Assembly (NCBI RefSeq): GCF_014904065.1
Contig: NZ_JACXJG010000018.1
Span: forward strand, 75,796-84,239
Source of the DNA: Gulosibacter sediminis
GTDB taxonomy: Bacteria > Actinomycetota > Actinomycetes > Actinomycetales > Microbacteriaceae
Direction of reading: 5' to 3'
Length of the DNA: 8,444 nucleotides
Below the pieces are notes generated by a model, which worked only from the letters and a program-made list of their open reading frames with translations, searched no databases and was not told where the DNA came from. Positions 1 through 5,870 of this stretch are shown piece by piece. Made by a program: the position numbers and the translations under genes. Position 1 is the stretch's first letter. Each line of letters starts with the position of its first letter.

Positions 1-448
1 CGACGAGCGCGGCCGCGGCGGGCAGCCATACCTCGGTGACGGCGTCGCGAATGGTGAGCGCGTAGGAGGTGTTGTTGATGTCCTCCGAGGTGCAGCCGAA
101 GTGCGTGAGTTCCTCGACCGCGCCGAGGCCGAGGGCGCGCAGCTGGTCGCGCACGTAGTACTCGACGGCCTTGACGTCGTGCCGGGTCGTCGCCTCGATC
201 GTCGCGAGCGCGTCGATGGCCTCCTGGTCGAAGGTATCGACGACGGCGCGCAGCTTCGCCTGCTGCTCGGCCGTGAGCGGGCTCGCGCCGAACAGCTCGC
301 GGTCGGTGAGGAAGATGAGCCACTCGATCTCGACCTTCACGCGGGCGCGGTTGAGCGCGGCTTCGCTGAGGTGCTCGCCGATCGGCGCCACCGCCTTGTA
401 GTACCGGTTGTCGAGGGGGCTGATCAGCTGCGGCGGCAGAGGACTCAT
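1..448 (-). CDS. purB: Adenylosuccinate lyase, N-terminal part (runs off the left edge)
   Basis: Adenylosuccinate lyase acts twice in purine synthesis: it splits SAICAR to AICAR and adenylosuccinate to AMP, releasing fumarate each time, in the cytosol. Only the first 149 codons are present; the C-terminus lies beyond the window. The visible protein starts MSPLPPQLISPLDNRY, which matches the 'sPlDgRY' opening of the E. coli-type PurB subgroup. It contains TTRHDVKAVEYYV (His90-Asp91, the conserved HDVKAVEY block) and HFGCTSEDINN (residues 116-126), the TSED block that binds substrate in the fumarase/aspartase superfamily. The start is the ATG at 448-446, preceded by GGAG (458-455) five bases upstream. 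It begins 12 nt after the stop of the tyrosine phosphatase gene on the same strand, so co-transcription is likely. Family assignment is very secure. Confidence 0.96.
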   Translation of the reverse strand, partial: MSPLPPQLISPLDNRYYKAVAPIGEHLSEAALNRARVKVEIEWLIFLTDRELFGASPLTAEQQAKLRAVVDTFDQEAIDALATIEATTRHDVKAVEYYVRDQLRALGLGAVEELTHFGCTSEDINNTSYALTIRDAVTEVWLPAAAALV

Positions 449-460
449 CGGGGCTCCGTT

Positions 461-991
461 CTAGGGGGTTGCGGTCTCGCGAGCCGCCCGCGTCACGGGC
501 TCGACCTGCGCGAGCAGCTTTTCGCACGCGTGCTCGATGAGGTCTCGCACTTCGTTGAACAGCTCGTCACTCCCATAGTAGGGATCCGGCACATCGCCGG
601 CGTCCTCGTGGAGGTCGCAGAATGAGAGCAGCGGGCGAATGAGTGCGCGCTGCTCGGGGGTCTCGGCCCAGGTTTTTAGGATGCGGTCCTGGCTCGGATC
701 GAATGTGACGACGAGGTCGTAGTTGCCGAACCAGTCCGGGTCGAACTGTTTGGCTCGGTGCCCGTCGACCGAATATCCAGCGCGCTGCAGCGAGTTCAGG
801 GTGCGCGGATCAGCCTTTTCGCCGACGTGCCAGTCGCCCGTGCCCGCGGAGTCGAACTCAATGGAGTCGCCGAATCCGTCCCGCACGGCCATGTCGCGGC
901 TGATGGCTTCGGCCATCGGGGAGCGGCAGATGTTGCCCGTGCAGACGAAACAGATGCGAAATATCGGCCCCGCGCCGTCGACTGCAGACAT
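461..991 (-). CDS. Low-molecular-weight protein-tyrosine phosphatase
   Basis: A 176-aa cytosolic phosphatase of the LMW-PTP (arsenate reductase-like) family, which hydrolyses phosphotyrosine or related phosphoesters through a cysteinyl-phosphate intermediate. The signature P-loop VCTGNICRS is near the N-terminus, with nucleophile Cys17 and phosphate-binding Arg23 (C-x5-R). The general-acid loop DPYYG lies at 136-140 with Asp136. Length is slightly above the usual 150-165 aa because of a short acidic/basic C-terminal tail. The reading frame stays open upstream to 1333, but the ATG at 991 (MSAVDGAGPIFRIC) is preferred: it lies just before the first family strand, and a promoter-like -10 hexamer lies six bases upstream, which would give a leaderless message. 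No Shine-Dalgarno is present. Its substrate cannot be told from sequence; the gene leads into purB. Confidence 0.93.
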   Translation of the reverse strand: MSAVDGAGPIFRICFVCTGNICRSPMAEAISRDMAVRDGFGDSIEFDSAGTGDWHVGEKADPRTLNSLQRAGYSVDGHRAKQFDPDWFGNYDLVVTFDPSQDRILKTWAETPEQRALIRPLLSFCDLHEDAGDVPDPYYGSDELFNEVRDLIEHACEKLLAQVEPVTRAARETATP

Positions 992-997
992 GCGCTT

Positions 998-1026
998 ATT
1001 GTGGCGCACCGGCGTAACGCCGACAA
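998..1026 (-). promoter_or_regulatory. Putative leaderless promoter of the phosphatase-purB operon
   Basis: On the minus strand TTGTCG (1026-1021, 4 of 6 matches to TTGACA) is followed after exactly 17 bases by CACAAT (1003-998, 4 of 6 matches to TATAAT). Six bases separate that hexamer from the A of the ATG at 991, so transcription would begin at or next to the start codon. There is no ribosome binding site, which fits a leaderless mRNA, a common arrangement in actinobacteria. It is inferred from motif spacing only. Confidence 0.45.
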
Positions 1027-1079
1027 CCGTCGAGTGCAACGGGATTGACACGCCCACGTTGTGCGCCTCCCGCGACGCT

Positions 1080-1101
1080 TGTGGATGTGCGTCCATCCAC
1101 A
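1080..1101. repeat. Perfect 8-bp inverted repeat upstream of the WXG100-like gene
   Basis: TGTGGATG (1080-1087) and CATCCACA (1094-1101) are exact reverse complements around the six-base spacer TGCGTC. The element lies in the divergent intergenic region, about 90 bp before the start codon of the plus-strand gene pair and about 90 bp from the phosphatase start. It could be an operator for a dimeric regulator or an RNA hairpin in the leader of the gene pair. No T-tract follows, so it is not a standard terminator. Confidence 0.45.
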
Positions 1102-1181
1102 GCGGCGGGCGCGCGCCGAGCGGGTGGACGGGCTCCGCGCGAGACTCGCAGCACCGCATCCGCCCCGGGGTGCCCGAGCGC

Positions 1182-1187
1182 GAGGAG
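1182..1187 (+). promoter_or_regulatory. Ribosome binding site deciding the start at 1193
   Basis: GAGGAG ends five bases before the ATG at 1193. The frame is open further upstream, to 1061, but no other start there has such a site, so this one sets the N-terminus of the WXG100-like protein. Confidence 0.7.
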
Positions 1188-1192
1188 TGCCC

Positions 1193-1522
1193 ATGACCGC
1201 GACCCCGACGACCGACTCCGGGTTCAATCCCGCCGACGCGCTTGACGCCGCGATGATTCGGCAGGTGCGCACCGACGTTGGCAACCTTGCCCAGCTGCTG
1301 CATGACGCCTCGAGCGAGGTGCGCTCGGTGCACCTGCCCGCCGTCGACGACGCGGCGATCGCCGACTGGGTGTCGGTCGCGCAGCTCAGCTACACCCTTA
1401 CCCGCCTCGCCCTGAGCGGGATGCTCGAGACGGCCGCCGCCGCGTGCACTGCCGTCGCCTGGCAGTACGAGACGCAGCTCGCGCTGCTCGACGGCCAGAT
1501 TGTCGCCGCGGAGGTGATCTAG
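1193..1522 (+). CDS. Small helical-hairpin protein, WXG100-like (putative type VII secretion partner)
   Basis: A 109-aa protein without signal peptide or membrane segment. It reads as two long amphipathic helices (about residues 14-46 and 55-103) joined by a short turn containing HLPAVDD. A tryptophan at the turn, Trp59-Val-Ser61, is a possible degenerate form of the W-x-G that names the WXG100 family (EsxA/EsxB-like proteins of about 100 aa). The usual C-terminal YxxxD/E export motif is absent here (Tyr92 is followed by Leu at +4), but the protein encoded next door carries one. In known ESX pairs only one partner carries that signal. The stop codon lies two bases before the next ATG, and the last codons form that gene's ribosome binding site, so the two products are probably made in balanced amounts and may form a complex. 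The family call rests on size, helicity, the Trp position and context; a cytosolic chaperone of the neighbour is an alternative. Confidence 0.55.
   Translation: MTATPTTDSGFNPADALDAAMIRQVRTDVGNLAQLLHDASSEVRSVHLPAVDDAAIADWVSVAQLSYTLTRLALSGMLETAAAACTAVAWQYETQLALLDGQIVAAEVI
1510..1519 (+). promoter_or_regulatory. Full-length Shine-Dalgarno inside the end of the upstream gene
   Basis: GGAGGTGATC is a ten-base exact match to the complement of the 16S rRNA 3' end. It overlaps the final codons (Glu-Val-Ile) of the WXG100-like gene and lies five bases before the ATG at 1525, counted from its last base. This indicates translational coupling and strong initiation of the hydrolase. Confidence 0.75.
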
Positions 1523-1524
1523 CG

Positions 1525-2988
1525 ATGGTGCAGGTGAGCGTCGAGACCTCGCAGTTCGGCACCGCCGCGGCGAAGCTCGACGGCATTGAGGAGGGCATGG
1601 CTGGGCTCAATCTCCGGCTCAGCACGCCCGCGTGGTTCCCCGCGAACGGCTGGCTCACCATCTCGGGGCCGCAGCTCGGAGTGATCTCGCTCGAGGCGCA
1701 GCTGCTTGCCGGCGGCATGCAGTCGGCCGCCGCATTCGCCGGGGCGGCGGCCGAGCACCTGTTGCAGGCGCAGGCCTGGTACGAGGCCGCCGACCGCGCG
1801 GCGGTCGAGGCCTTCACCGCGGTGAGCGACGCCGTGGTCTCGACCGTCGTGCTCTCAGTCGTGAGCGTTGCCGCGACGGGCGCGCTCGCGGCCGTGCCCC
1901 TGCTGCTCAGCCCCGCGGGCATCCCGCTGGTGCTCGGCACGCTCGCCACCGCCGGCGCGCTCGAGCAGGCCGGCGTGCTGCCGGGCGGTGACGACATCGT
2001 GGCCTGGTGGGCCGACAACCAGCACCTGCTCGCGAACCCGCTCAGTGTGCTGCTCGTGCGCAGCGGCGTCTCGGCCGGCGACGAGATCGTCAACGGCCTC
2101 ACCGGCGTGCCGCTCTTCAACAGCCCGAACGAGGTCGCGGGCGCGCTCGCGGCGGCGTTCGCGCTCGGCACCGGGCCGATGCTCGTGTCGGGCGCGAAGC
2201 GCGACGAGGCCGCGTCGGCGCCGTCGTCGATCGCCGACCTCGTCGAGGCGATTCCGCCGACCGACCCCGAGGGCACGAACGCGACGATCACCGAGTACGT
2301 GCGCCCCGACGGCAGCACCGTCTACGTCGTCAGCGTGGCCGGCACGAGTTCGCCCGGGCTCGGCGACGAGAACGGCATGGACAACCTCTCGAACCTCGCG
2401 GCCTACGGAGGCAGCGACGCGCAATCGGTCGGCGCCGTGTCGGACGCTATGGGCCAGGCCGGCATCACGGCGGGCGACGAGGTCGTCTTCGTCGGTTACT
2501 CGCAGGGCGCCCTCGTCGTGTCGGAGCTCGCGAAGACCGGCACGTGGGACGTCGCGTCGGTCGTGCTCGCGGGCTCACCCGTGCACGGCACGAGCCTCGG
2601 CGGCGAGATTCCCGTCACCCAGCTCGAGCACGACGGCGACCTCATCACCGGCCTCCAGGGCATCACGCCGGGCGCGCAGGGCGACGTGTCCATCGTGCGG
2701 CGCGACCCGTTCCCGGGTGGCGTGCCGGCGGGGGAGGGCATCCTCGCGCCGCACGCGCTCGCCGAGTATCAGCACACCGCGGCCGGCTACGACGAGGTCG
2801 ACGACCCGCAGGTCGCCGCGCAACGCGACGAGGTGCTCGCGCCGGTGCACGGTGCGACGGCGGTCACGACCACCGACTTCCGCTTCGAGCGCGAGCCGGT
2901 TTACGCGAGCGGCGGGGGCATCCGTCCGATGACTCCCGAGGAGGTCTTCGACTGCCTCCAAGAGTTCGGCCGGTTTGGTGAGGACTAG
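1525..2988 (+). CDS. EspC/WXG-like N-terminal domain fused to an alpha/beta hydrolase (candidate type VII-secreted lipase/esterase)
   Basis: A 487-aa protein with three parts. Residues 1-100 form a helical domain resembling ESX-secreted EspC/WXG proteins: a first helix with TAAAKLDGIEEGMAGL, a turn with PANGWLTISG, and a second helix ending in AWYEAADRAA. Tyr86-x3-Asp90 is an exact YxxxD secretion motif. Residues 104-146 are strongly hydrophobic with a proline break, possibly a membrane-associating hairpin. Residues about 255-450 are an alpha/beta hydrolase: VVFVGYSQGALVVSELA gives the nucleophile elbow with Ser326, Asp372 in HDGDLITGL is the likely acid, and His417 in the AEYQHTAAGY block is the likely base. 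There is no signal peptide. The layout is analogous to mycobacterial PE-domain lipases such as LipY and to PE-PPE serine hydrolases, where a secretion domain precedes a hydrolase. Substrate is unknown; peptidoglycan, lipid or ester targets are all possible. The Ser elbow is certain by eye; the acid, base and secretion assignments are inferred. Confidence 0.8.
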   Translation: MVQVSVETSQFGTAAAKLDGIEEGMAGLNLRLSTPAWFPANGWLTISGPQLGVISLEAQLLAGGMQSAAAFAGAAAEHLLQAQAWYEAADRAAVEAFTAVSDAVVSTVVLSVVSVAATGALAAVPLLLSPAGIPLVLGTLATAGALEQAGVLPGGDDIVAWWADNQHLLANPLSVLLVRSGVSAGDEIVNGLTGVPLFNSPNEVAGALAAAFALGTGPMLVSGAKRDEAASAPSSIADLVEAIPPTDPEGTNATITEYVRPDGSTVYVVSVAGTSSPGLGDENGMDNLSNLAAYGGSDAQSVGAVSDAMGQAGITAGDEVVFVGYSQGALVVSELAKTGTWDVASVVLAGSPVHGTSLGGEIPVTQLEHDGDLITGLQGITPGAQGDVSIVRRDPFPGGVPAGEGILAPHALAEYQHTAAGYDEVDDPQVAAQRDEVLAPVHGATAVTTTDFRFEREPVYASGGGIRPMTPEEVFDCLQEFGRFGED

Positions 2989-2993
2989 TCCTC
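2980..2993. repeat. Perfect 14-bp palindrome spanning two convergent stop codons
   Basis: GAGGACTAGTCCTC is its own reverse complement, so the hydrolase gene and the opposing membrane-protein gene both end with the codons GAG GAC TAG (Glu-Asp-stop) and overlap by the four bases CTAG (2985-2988). A seven-base arm with no loop makes a poor hairpin and there is no T-run, so it is not a clear terminator. Confidence 0.8.
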
Positions 2994-3398
2994 GACCTCG
3001 CGGCGACGATTGTCGCGCTTGCGCGTGCGGAAGATGCCGTTGAGGATCGCCGAGAGGATACCCATGATGATCGCGCCGCCGATGGCCCACCAGAAGTTGT
3101 CGATGGTCAGGCCGAAGCCGAGCAGCCCGCTCACCCAGCCGACGAGCCAGAACAGGAAGCCGTTGACGACGAGGGCGAACAGGCCGAGTGTGAGGCAGTA
3201 CAGCGGCATCGAGACGACGCGCACCACCGAGCCGATGACGGCGTTGACGAGACCCCACACGACCGCGAGTATCAGGTACGTGAGCACGAGCGAGCCCTGC
3301 GAGTCGTCGTAAGCCGTGACGGTCAGGCCGCCCTGCAGGACCCACACGGTGGCCCAGAGTGCGACGGCGTTGAGAACGATCGAGGCGAGAAAGCGCAT
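2985..3398 (-). CDS. Phage-holin-4 family (YvlD-like) four-helix membrane protein
   Basis: A 137-aa integral membrane protein with four predicted transmembrane helices at about 3-23, 38-58, 66-88 and 101-122, and a short highly basic cytoplasmic tail (RTRKRDNRRR, 124-133). The segment MPLYCLTLGLFALVVNGFL matches the conserved 'lP...lTLGLF...iNa' core of the Pfam Phage_holin_4_2 family. Despite the name, members are usually ordinary chromosomal membrane proteins of unknown role and not phage lysis proteins; YvlD of Bacillus is the familiar relative. Nothing else here suggests a prophage. The start ATG at 3398 has no Shine-Dalgarno but has a -10-like hexamer six bases upstream. It is convergent with the hydrolase gene and divergent from the aminotransferase. 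A role as immunity protein for the hydrolase is not supported, because it has its own start signals on the opposite strand. Confidence 0.9.
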   Translation of the reverse strand: MRFLASIVLNAVALWATVWVLQGGLTVTAYDDSQGSLVLTYLILAVVWGLVNAVIGSVVRVVSMPLYCLTLGLFALVVNGFLFWLVGWVSGLLGFGLTIDNFWWAIGGAIIMGILSAILNGIFRTRKRDNRRREVED

Positions 3399-3404
3399 GC
3401 CGTC

Positions 3405-3410
3405 ATTGTG
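3405..3410 (-). promoter_or_regulatory. -10-like hexamer of a putative leaderless promoter for the membrane protein
   Basis: On the minus strand CACAAT lies six bases before the ATG at 3398, in the context GCCACAAT-N6-ATG. Exactly the same context precedes the phosphatase start at 991. No convincing -35 element is visible at 16-18 bases upstream. Spacing suggests a transcript starting at the ATG. Confidence 0.4.
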
Positions 3411-3438
3411 GCGGATCTCGCTGCAGAACGGTAGGTTT

Positions 3439-3452
3439 CGCCGCGCGCGGCG
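3439..3452. repeat. GC-only 14-bp palindrome in the divergent intergenic region
   Basis: CGCCGCGCGCGGCG is a perfect palindrome between the divergent membrane-protein and aminotransferase genes. It consists only of G and C, so it may be chance in a GC-rich genome; a regulator site is possible but unsupported. Confidence 0.3.
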
Positions 3453-3507
3453 TGGCCCGAGGCTCGCACATTGCTTGAGGTGCGTCAGCCGGACCGCCGG
3501 CCGAAGC

Positions 3508-3513
3508 TAGAAT
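3508..3513 (+). promoter_or_regulatory. -10 element of a putative leaderless promoter for the aminotransferase
   Basis: TAGAAT (5 of 6 matches to TATAAT, and a TANNNT hexamer) is separated from the ATG at 3520 by six bases, placing a transcription start on the start codon. No Shine-Dalgarno precedes the ATG, and no good -35 is seen 16-18 bases upstream, which is common in actinobacterial promoters. Confidence 0.55.
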
Positions 3514-3519
3514 TCGGAT

Positions 3520-4614
3520 ATGACTGATGCACCGGTGCAGCTACGTCCCGAAATCCTCGCTCAGCGCGCGTACCAGCAGGGCAAGCCCGCAGCCGCCACG
3601 GCGTTCAAGCTCTCGTCGAACGAGTTGCCGTTCGAGCCGCTCGACGCCGTGCTCGAGGCGGTCAACGGCGTGAGTGCGTTCAATCGGTATCCGGATGCTC
3701 GGGCGACCGCCGTGCGCGAGGCGCTCGGCGCGCACTACGGCCTCCCCGCCGAGCAGGTGCTCATCGGCGCCGGCTCGGTCTCACTGCTCTACCAGGCTGT
3801 CCAGGCGGCGGCGGGCGCCGGCGACGAGATTCTCTACCCGTGGCGCAGCTTCGAGGCGTACCCCGGCATCGTCACCGTCGCGGGCGCGACGAGCGTGCAG
3901 GTGCCGCTCAAGGCCGACTCCTCGATCGACCTCGACGGGCTCGCCGACGCGACCACCGAGCGCACGCGCATGGTGGTCGTCTGCACCCCGAACAACCCGA
4001 CCGGCCCGGCCGTGCGTCAGGACGACTTCGAGCGGTTCATGAAGCGCGTGCCGAGCAATCTGCTCGTCATCGCCGACGAGGCGTACATCGAGTTCGTCAC
4101 GGACCCCGCCGTGCTCAACGCGACCCGCCTGCTGCGCGACTACCCGAACCTCGTCGTCGCCCGCACCTTCTCGAAGGCGTACGGCCTCGCCGGCCTCCGC
4201 GTCGGCTACATGCTCGGCAACGCGCAGGTGCTGCAGGCGTTCGCGACCACGGCCATCCCCTTCACCATCTCGGAGCAGGCGCAGGCCGCGACGCTCGCGG
4301 TGATGCAGGAGGCCGACGCGATCCGCGAGCGGGTTAACGAGATCACCGCGCGCCGCGACGAGGTGCGCCGCGCGCTCATCGACCAGGGCTGGCGCGTGCC
4401 CGAGACCCAGGCAAACTTCGTGTGGCTGCCGGCCGGCGAGCAGACCGAGGGCGTCAACGAGATTCTGCTCGAGGGCGGCATCGTCGCCCGCGCGTTCCCG
4501 GGCGACGGCCTGCGCGTGTCGATCGGCGAAGAGGCCTCGGTCTCGCCGCTGCTCGCAGCCTGCTGGCAGGCGATCGAGCGGTACCCGGACCTGCGCCAGA
4601 CCGACGCGGAGTAG
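3520..4614 (+). CDS. hisC: PLP aminotransferase of the histidinol-phosphate / aromatic aminotransferase family
   Basis: A 364-aa fold-type I pyridoxal-phosphate enzyme. Visible landmarks are FKLSSNELPF near the N-terminus, NRYPD with Tyr57, TPNNPTG with Asn159, ADEAYIEF with Asp186 (PLP pyridine nitrogen) and Tyr189, TFSKAYGLAGLRVGY with Schiff-base Lys219 and Arg227, and DGLRVSIG with Arg332, which would bind the substrate carboxylate. Length is normal for HisC. Family members convert histidinol phosphate to imidazole acetol phosphate, but actinobacteria also carry close paralogues (Pat) that transaminate phenylalanine, tyrosine and related 2-oxo acids. The SSNELPF opening and the absence of other his genes make a Pat-type role plausible. 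The next operon oxidises 2-oxo acids, the product class of an aminotransferase, but a promoter-like element separates them. The start is set by the leaderless -10 signal. The symbol marks the family; the substrate is undecided. Confidence 0.9.
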   Translation: MTDAPVQLRPEILAQRAYQQGKPAAATAFKLSSNELPFEPLDAVLEAVNGVSAFNRYPDARATAVREALGAHYGLPAEQVLIGAGSVSLLYQAVQAAAGAGDEILYPWRSFEAYPGIVTVAGATSVQVPLKADSSIDLDGLADATTERTRMVVVCTPNNPTGPAVRQDDFERFMKRVPSNLLVIADEAYIEFVTDPAVLNATRLLRDYPNLVVARTFSKAYGLAGLRVGYMLGNAQVLQAFATTAIPFTISEQAQAATLAVMQEADAIRERVNEITARRDEVRRALIDQGWRVPETQANFVWLPAGEQTEGVNEILLEGGIVARAFPGDGLRVSIGEEASVSPLLAACWQAIERYPDLRQTDAE

Positions 4615-4641
4615 TCGCCGGGCACCGGAGGCTTGTGGAAA

Positions 4642-4672
4642 AACACAGTGGATTCCGGCAACTCGCTGTGTT
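4642..4672 (-). terminator. Weak hairpin with a T-run on the minus strand
   Basis: AACACAG (4642-4648) and CTGTGTT (4666-4672) form a perfect seven-base stem around a 17-base loop, between the aminotransferase and the dehydrogenase operon. Read on the minus strand the stem is followed by a stretch of T (complement of the A-run at 4639-4643, partly inside the stem), as in an intrinsic terminator. On the plus strand no T-run follows. No minus-strand gene feeds into it, so its role is doubtful. Confidence 0.25.
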
Positions 4673-4703
4673 CATCCTCCAGCGTTCGCGGCTGACTCGG
4701 TCA

Positions 4704-4709
4704 TAGACT
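4704..4709 (+). promoter_or_regulatory. Putative -10 element of the 2-oxo acid dehydrogenase operon
   Basis: TAGACT is a TANNNT hexamer about 36 bases before the GTG at 4746, giving a leader of roughly 30 bases that includes the ribosome binding site GAGGAGG (4729-4735), which ends ten bases before the start. No clear -35 is seen. It is the only good -10 candidate in the 131-base gap before the operon. Confidence 0.4.
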
Positions 4710-4745
4710 GGCAAGGTTGATCCGCTTCGAGGAGGCACGTCGAAC

Positions 4746-5870
4746 GTGAGTCCAACTGACCCGAGCACCGCCACGGTGCAGCTACTCACCCCCGAGGGCA
4801 CGCTCGCCCGCAGCGAGGCGGCTGAGCCGTATTTCGCGCGGCTCGAGCAGGCCGACCCTGCCCTGTGGCGCGAGGCGTACCGGTCGATGCGGCTCGTGCG
4901 CGCGTTCGACCGCGAGGCGACGAACCTGCAGCGTCAGGGCGAGCTCGCGCTCTACGTGCCGGCCGAGGGGCAGGAAGCCGCGCAGATCGGTTCGGCGCTC
5001 GCGCTCAAACCGCAGGACACGGTGTTCCCGTCGTACCGCGAGCACGGTGTTGGCTTCGTGCGCGGTCTCGACCTGGTGAACATCCTCGCGCTGCTGCGCG
5101 GTGTGACGAACGCGGGCTGGGAACCGGAAACGAGCGGAAATTTCCGCAACTATGCCCTCGTCATTGCGACGCAGACGCTGCACGCGACGGGCTACGCGAT
5201 GGGCCAGCGACTCGACGGTCTCGTCGGCACCGGTGACCCCGAGCGTGACGAGGCGACCATCGTCTACTTCGGCGACGGCTCGACGAGCCAGGGTGACCTC
5301 AACGAGGCGCTCGTGTTCGCGCGCAGCTACGACACCCCGCAGGTCTTCTTCCTGCAGAACAACCAGTGGGCGATCTCGGTGCCAGTCTCGGTGCAGTCGC
5401 CCACCCCGCTCTACCGCCGCGCCGACGGCTTCGGCATGCCCGGCGTGCAGATCGACGGCAATGACGTCATGGCGAGCTACGCCGTGTCGCTCGAGTTCCT
5501 CGACCGCGCCCGCGCTGGTGAAGGCCCCGCGTTCATCGAGGCGCTGACGTACCGCATGGGTGCGCACACGACGAGCGACGACCCGACGAAGTACCGCACC
5601 CGCGAAGAAGAGCAGTTCTGGCGCGATCGCGACCCCATCACTCGCCTTGTCGCCTACCTGCGCGCCGAGGGTGAGGGCGACGACTTCTTCGACGGCATCG
5701 AGACCGAGGCGAAGGACTACGCCGCCGACGTGCGCCGCCGTACGCTCGCGCTGCCCAACCCCGAGCCCATGGCGATGTTCACCGGCATCTACGCCGAACG
5801 GCATCCGCTCATCGAGGCCGAGATCGGCGAGTTCCTGGGCTTTGAGGCGTCGCTGGAGGAGAACGAATGA
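4746..5870 (+). CDS. bkdA: Branched-chain 2-oxo acid dehydrogenase E1 component, alpha subunit
   Basis: A 374-aa thiamine-diphosphate-binding subunit of the alpha2beta2 decarboxylase that starts oxidative decarboxylation of 2-oxo acids and passes the acyl group to the E2 lipoyl domain. The TPP/Mg motif starts with FGDGSTSQGDLNEAL (Asp177) and closes with QNNQWAIS (Asn206). The YRMGAHTTSDDPTKYR loop (from Tyr269, His274) is the conserved active-site loop, in the form typical of branched-chain and not homodimeric AceE-type enzymes. Length is normal. The GTG start is preferred because GAGGAGG lies ten bases upstream and no better in-frame start is present. The stop overlaps the beta-subunit start by ATGA. 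It is often annotated pdhA; I favour the branched-chain role because actinobacteria generally use AceE for pyruvate and Mycobacterium tuberculosis has the same three-gene bkdABC layout. Substrate specificity is inferred. Confidence 0.9.
   Translation: MSPTDPSTATVQLLTPEGTLARSEAAEPYFARLEQADPALWREAYRSMRLVRAFDREATNLQRQGELALYVPAEGQEAAQIGSALALKPQDTVFPSYREHGVGFVRGLDLVNILALLRGVTNAGWEPETSGNFRNYALVIATQTLHATGYAMGQRLDGLVGTGDPERDEATIVYFGDGSTSQGDLNEALVFARSYDTPQVFFLQNNQWAISVPVSVQSPTPLYRRADGFGMPGVQIDGNDVMASYAVSLEFLDRARAGEGPAFIEALTYRMGAHTTSDDPTKYRTREEEQFWRDRDPITRLVAYLRAEGEGDDFFDGIETEAKDYAADVRRRTLALPNPEPMAMFTGIYAERHPLIEAEIGEFLGFEASLEENE

Noticed and set aside
1045..1050. Perfect TTGACA -35 hexamer on the plus strand before the effector pair
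   Set aside because: No acceptable -10 is found 16-19 bases downstream (the region is GC-rich), so I do not call a promoter; the real one is unidentified.
992..1333. N-terminal extension of the tyrosine phosphatase up to 1333
   Set aside because: The extra 114 residues are low-complexity, run across the start of the divergent gene, and precede a normal LMW-PTP N-terminus with its own promoter-like signal.
1868..2932. Long Arg/Ser- and Arg/Gly-rich open frames overlapping the hydrolase gene in other frames
   Set aside because: Composition is typical of off-frame reading of GC-rich DNA; no ribosome site or recognisable domain.
2985..3398. Phage-holin-like protein as evidence of a prophage or as an immunity protein to the hydrolase
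   Set aside because: The family is mostly chromosomal despite its name, no phage genes are nearby, and the gene is on the opposite strand with its own start signals.
4782..5804. A 340-codon minus-strand open frame opposite E1-alpha
   Set aside because: Same GC-driven antisense artefact; the plus strand holds a complete E1-alpha with all motifs.
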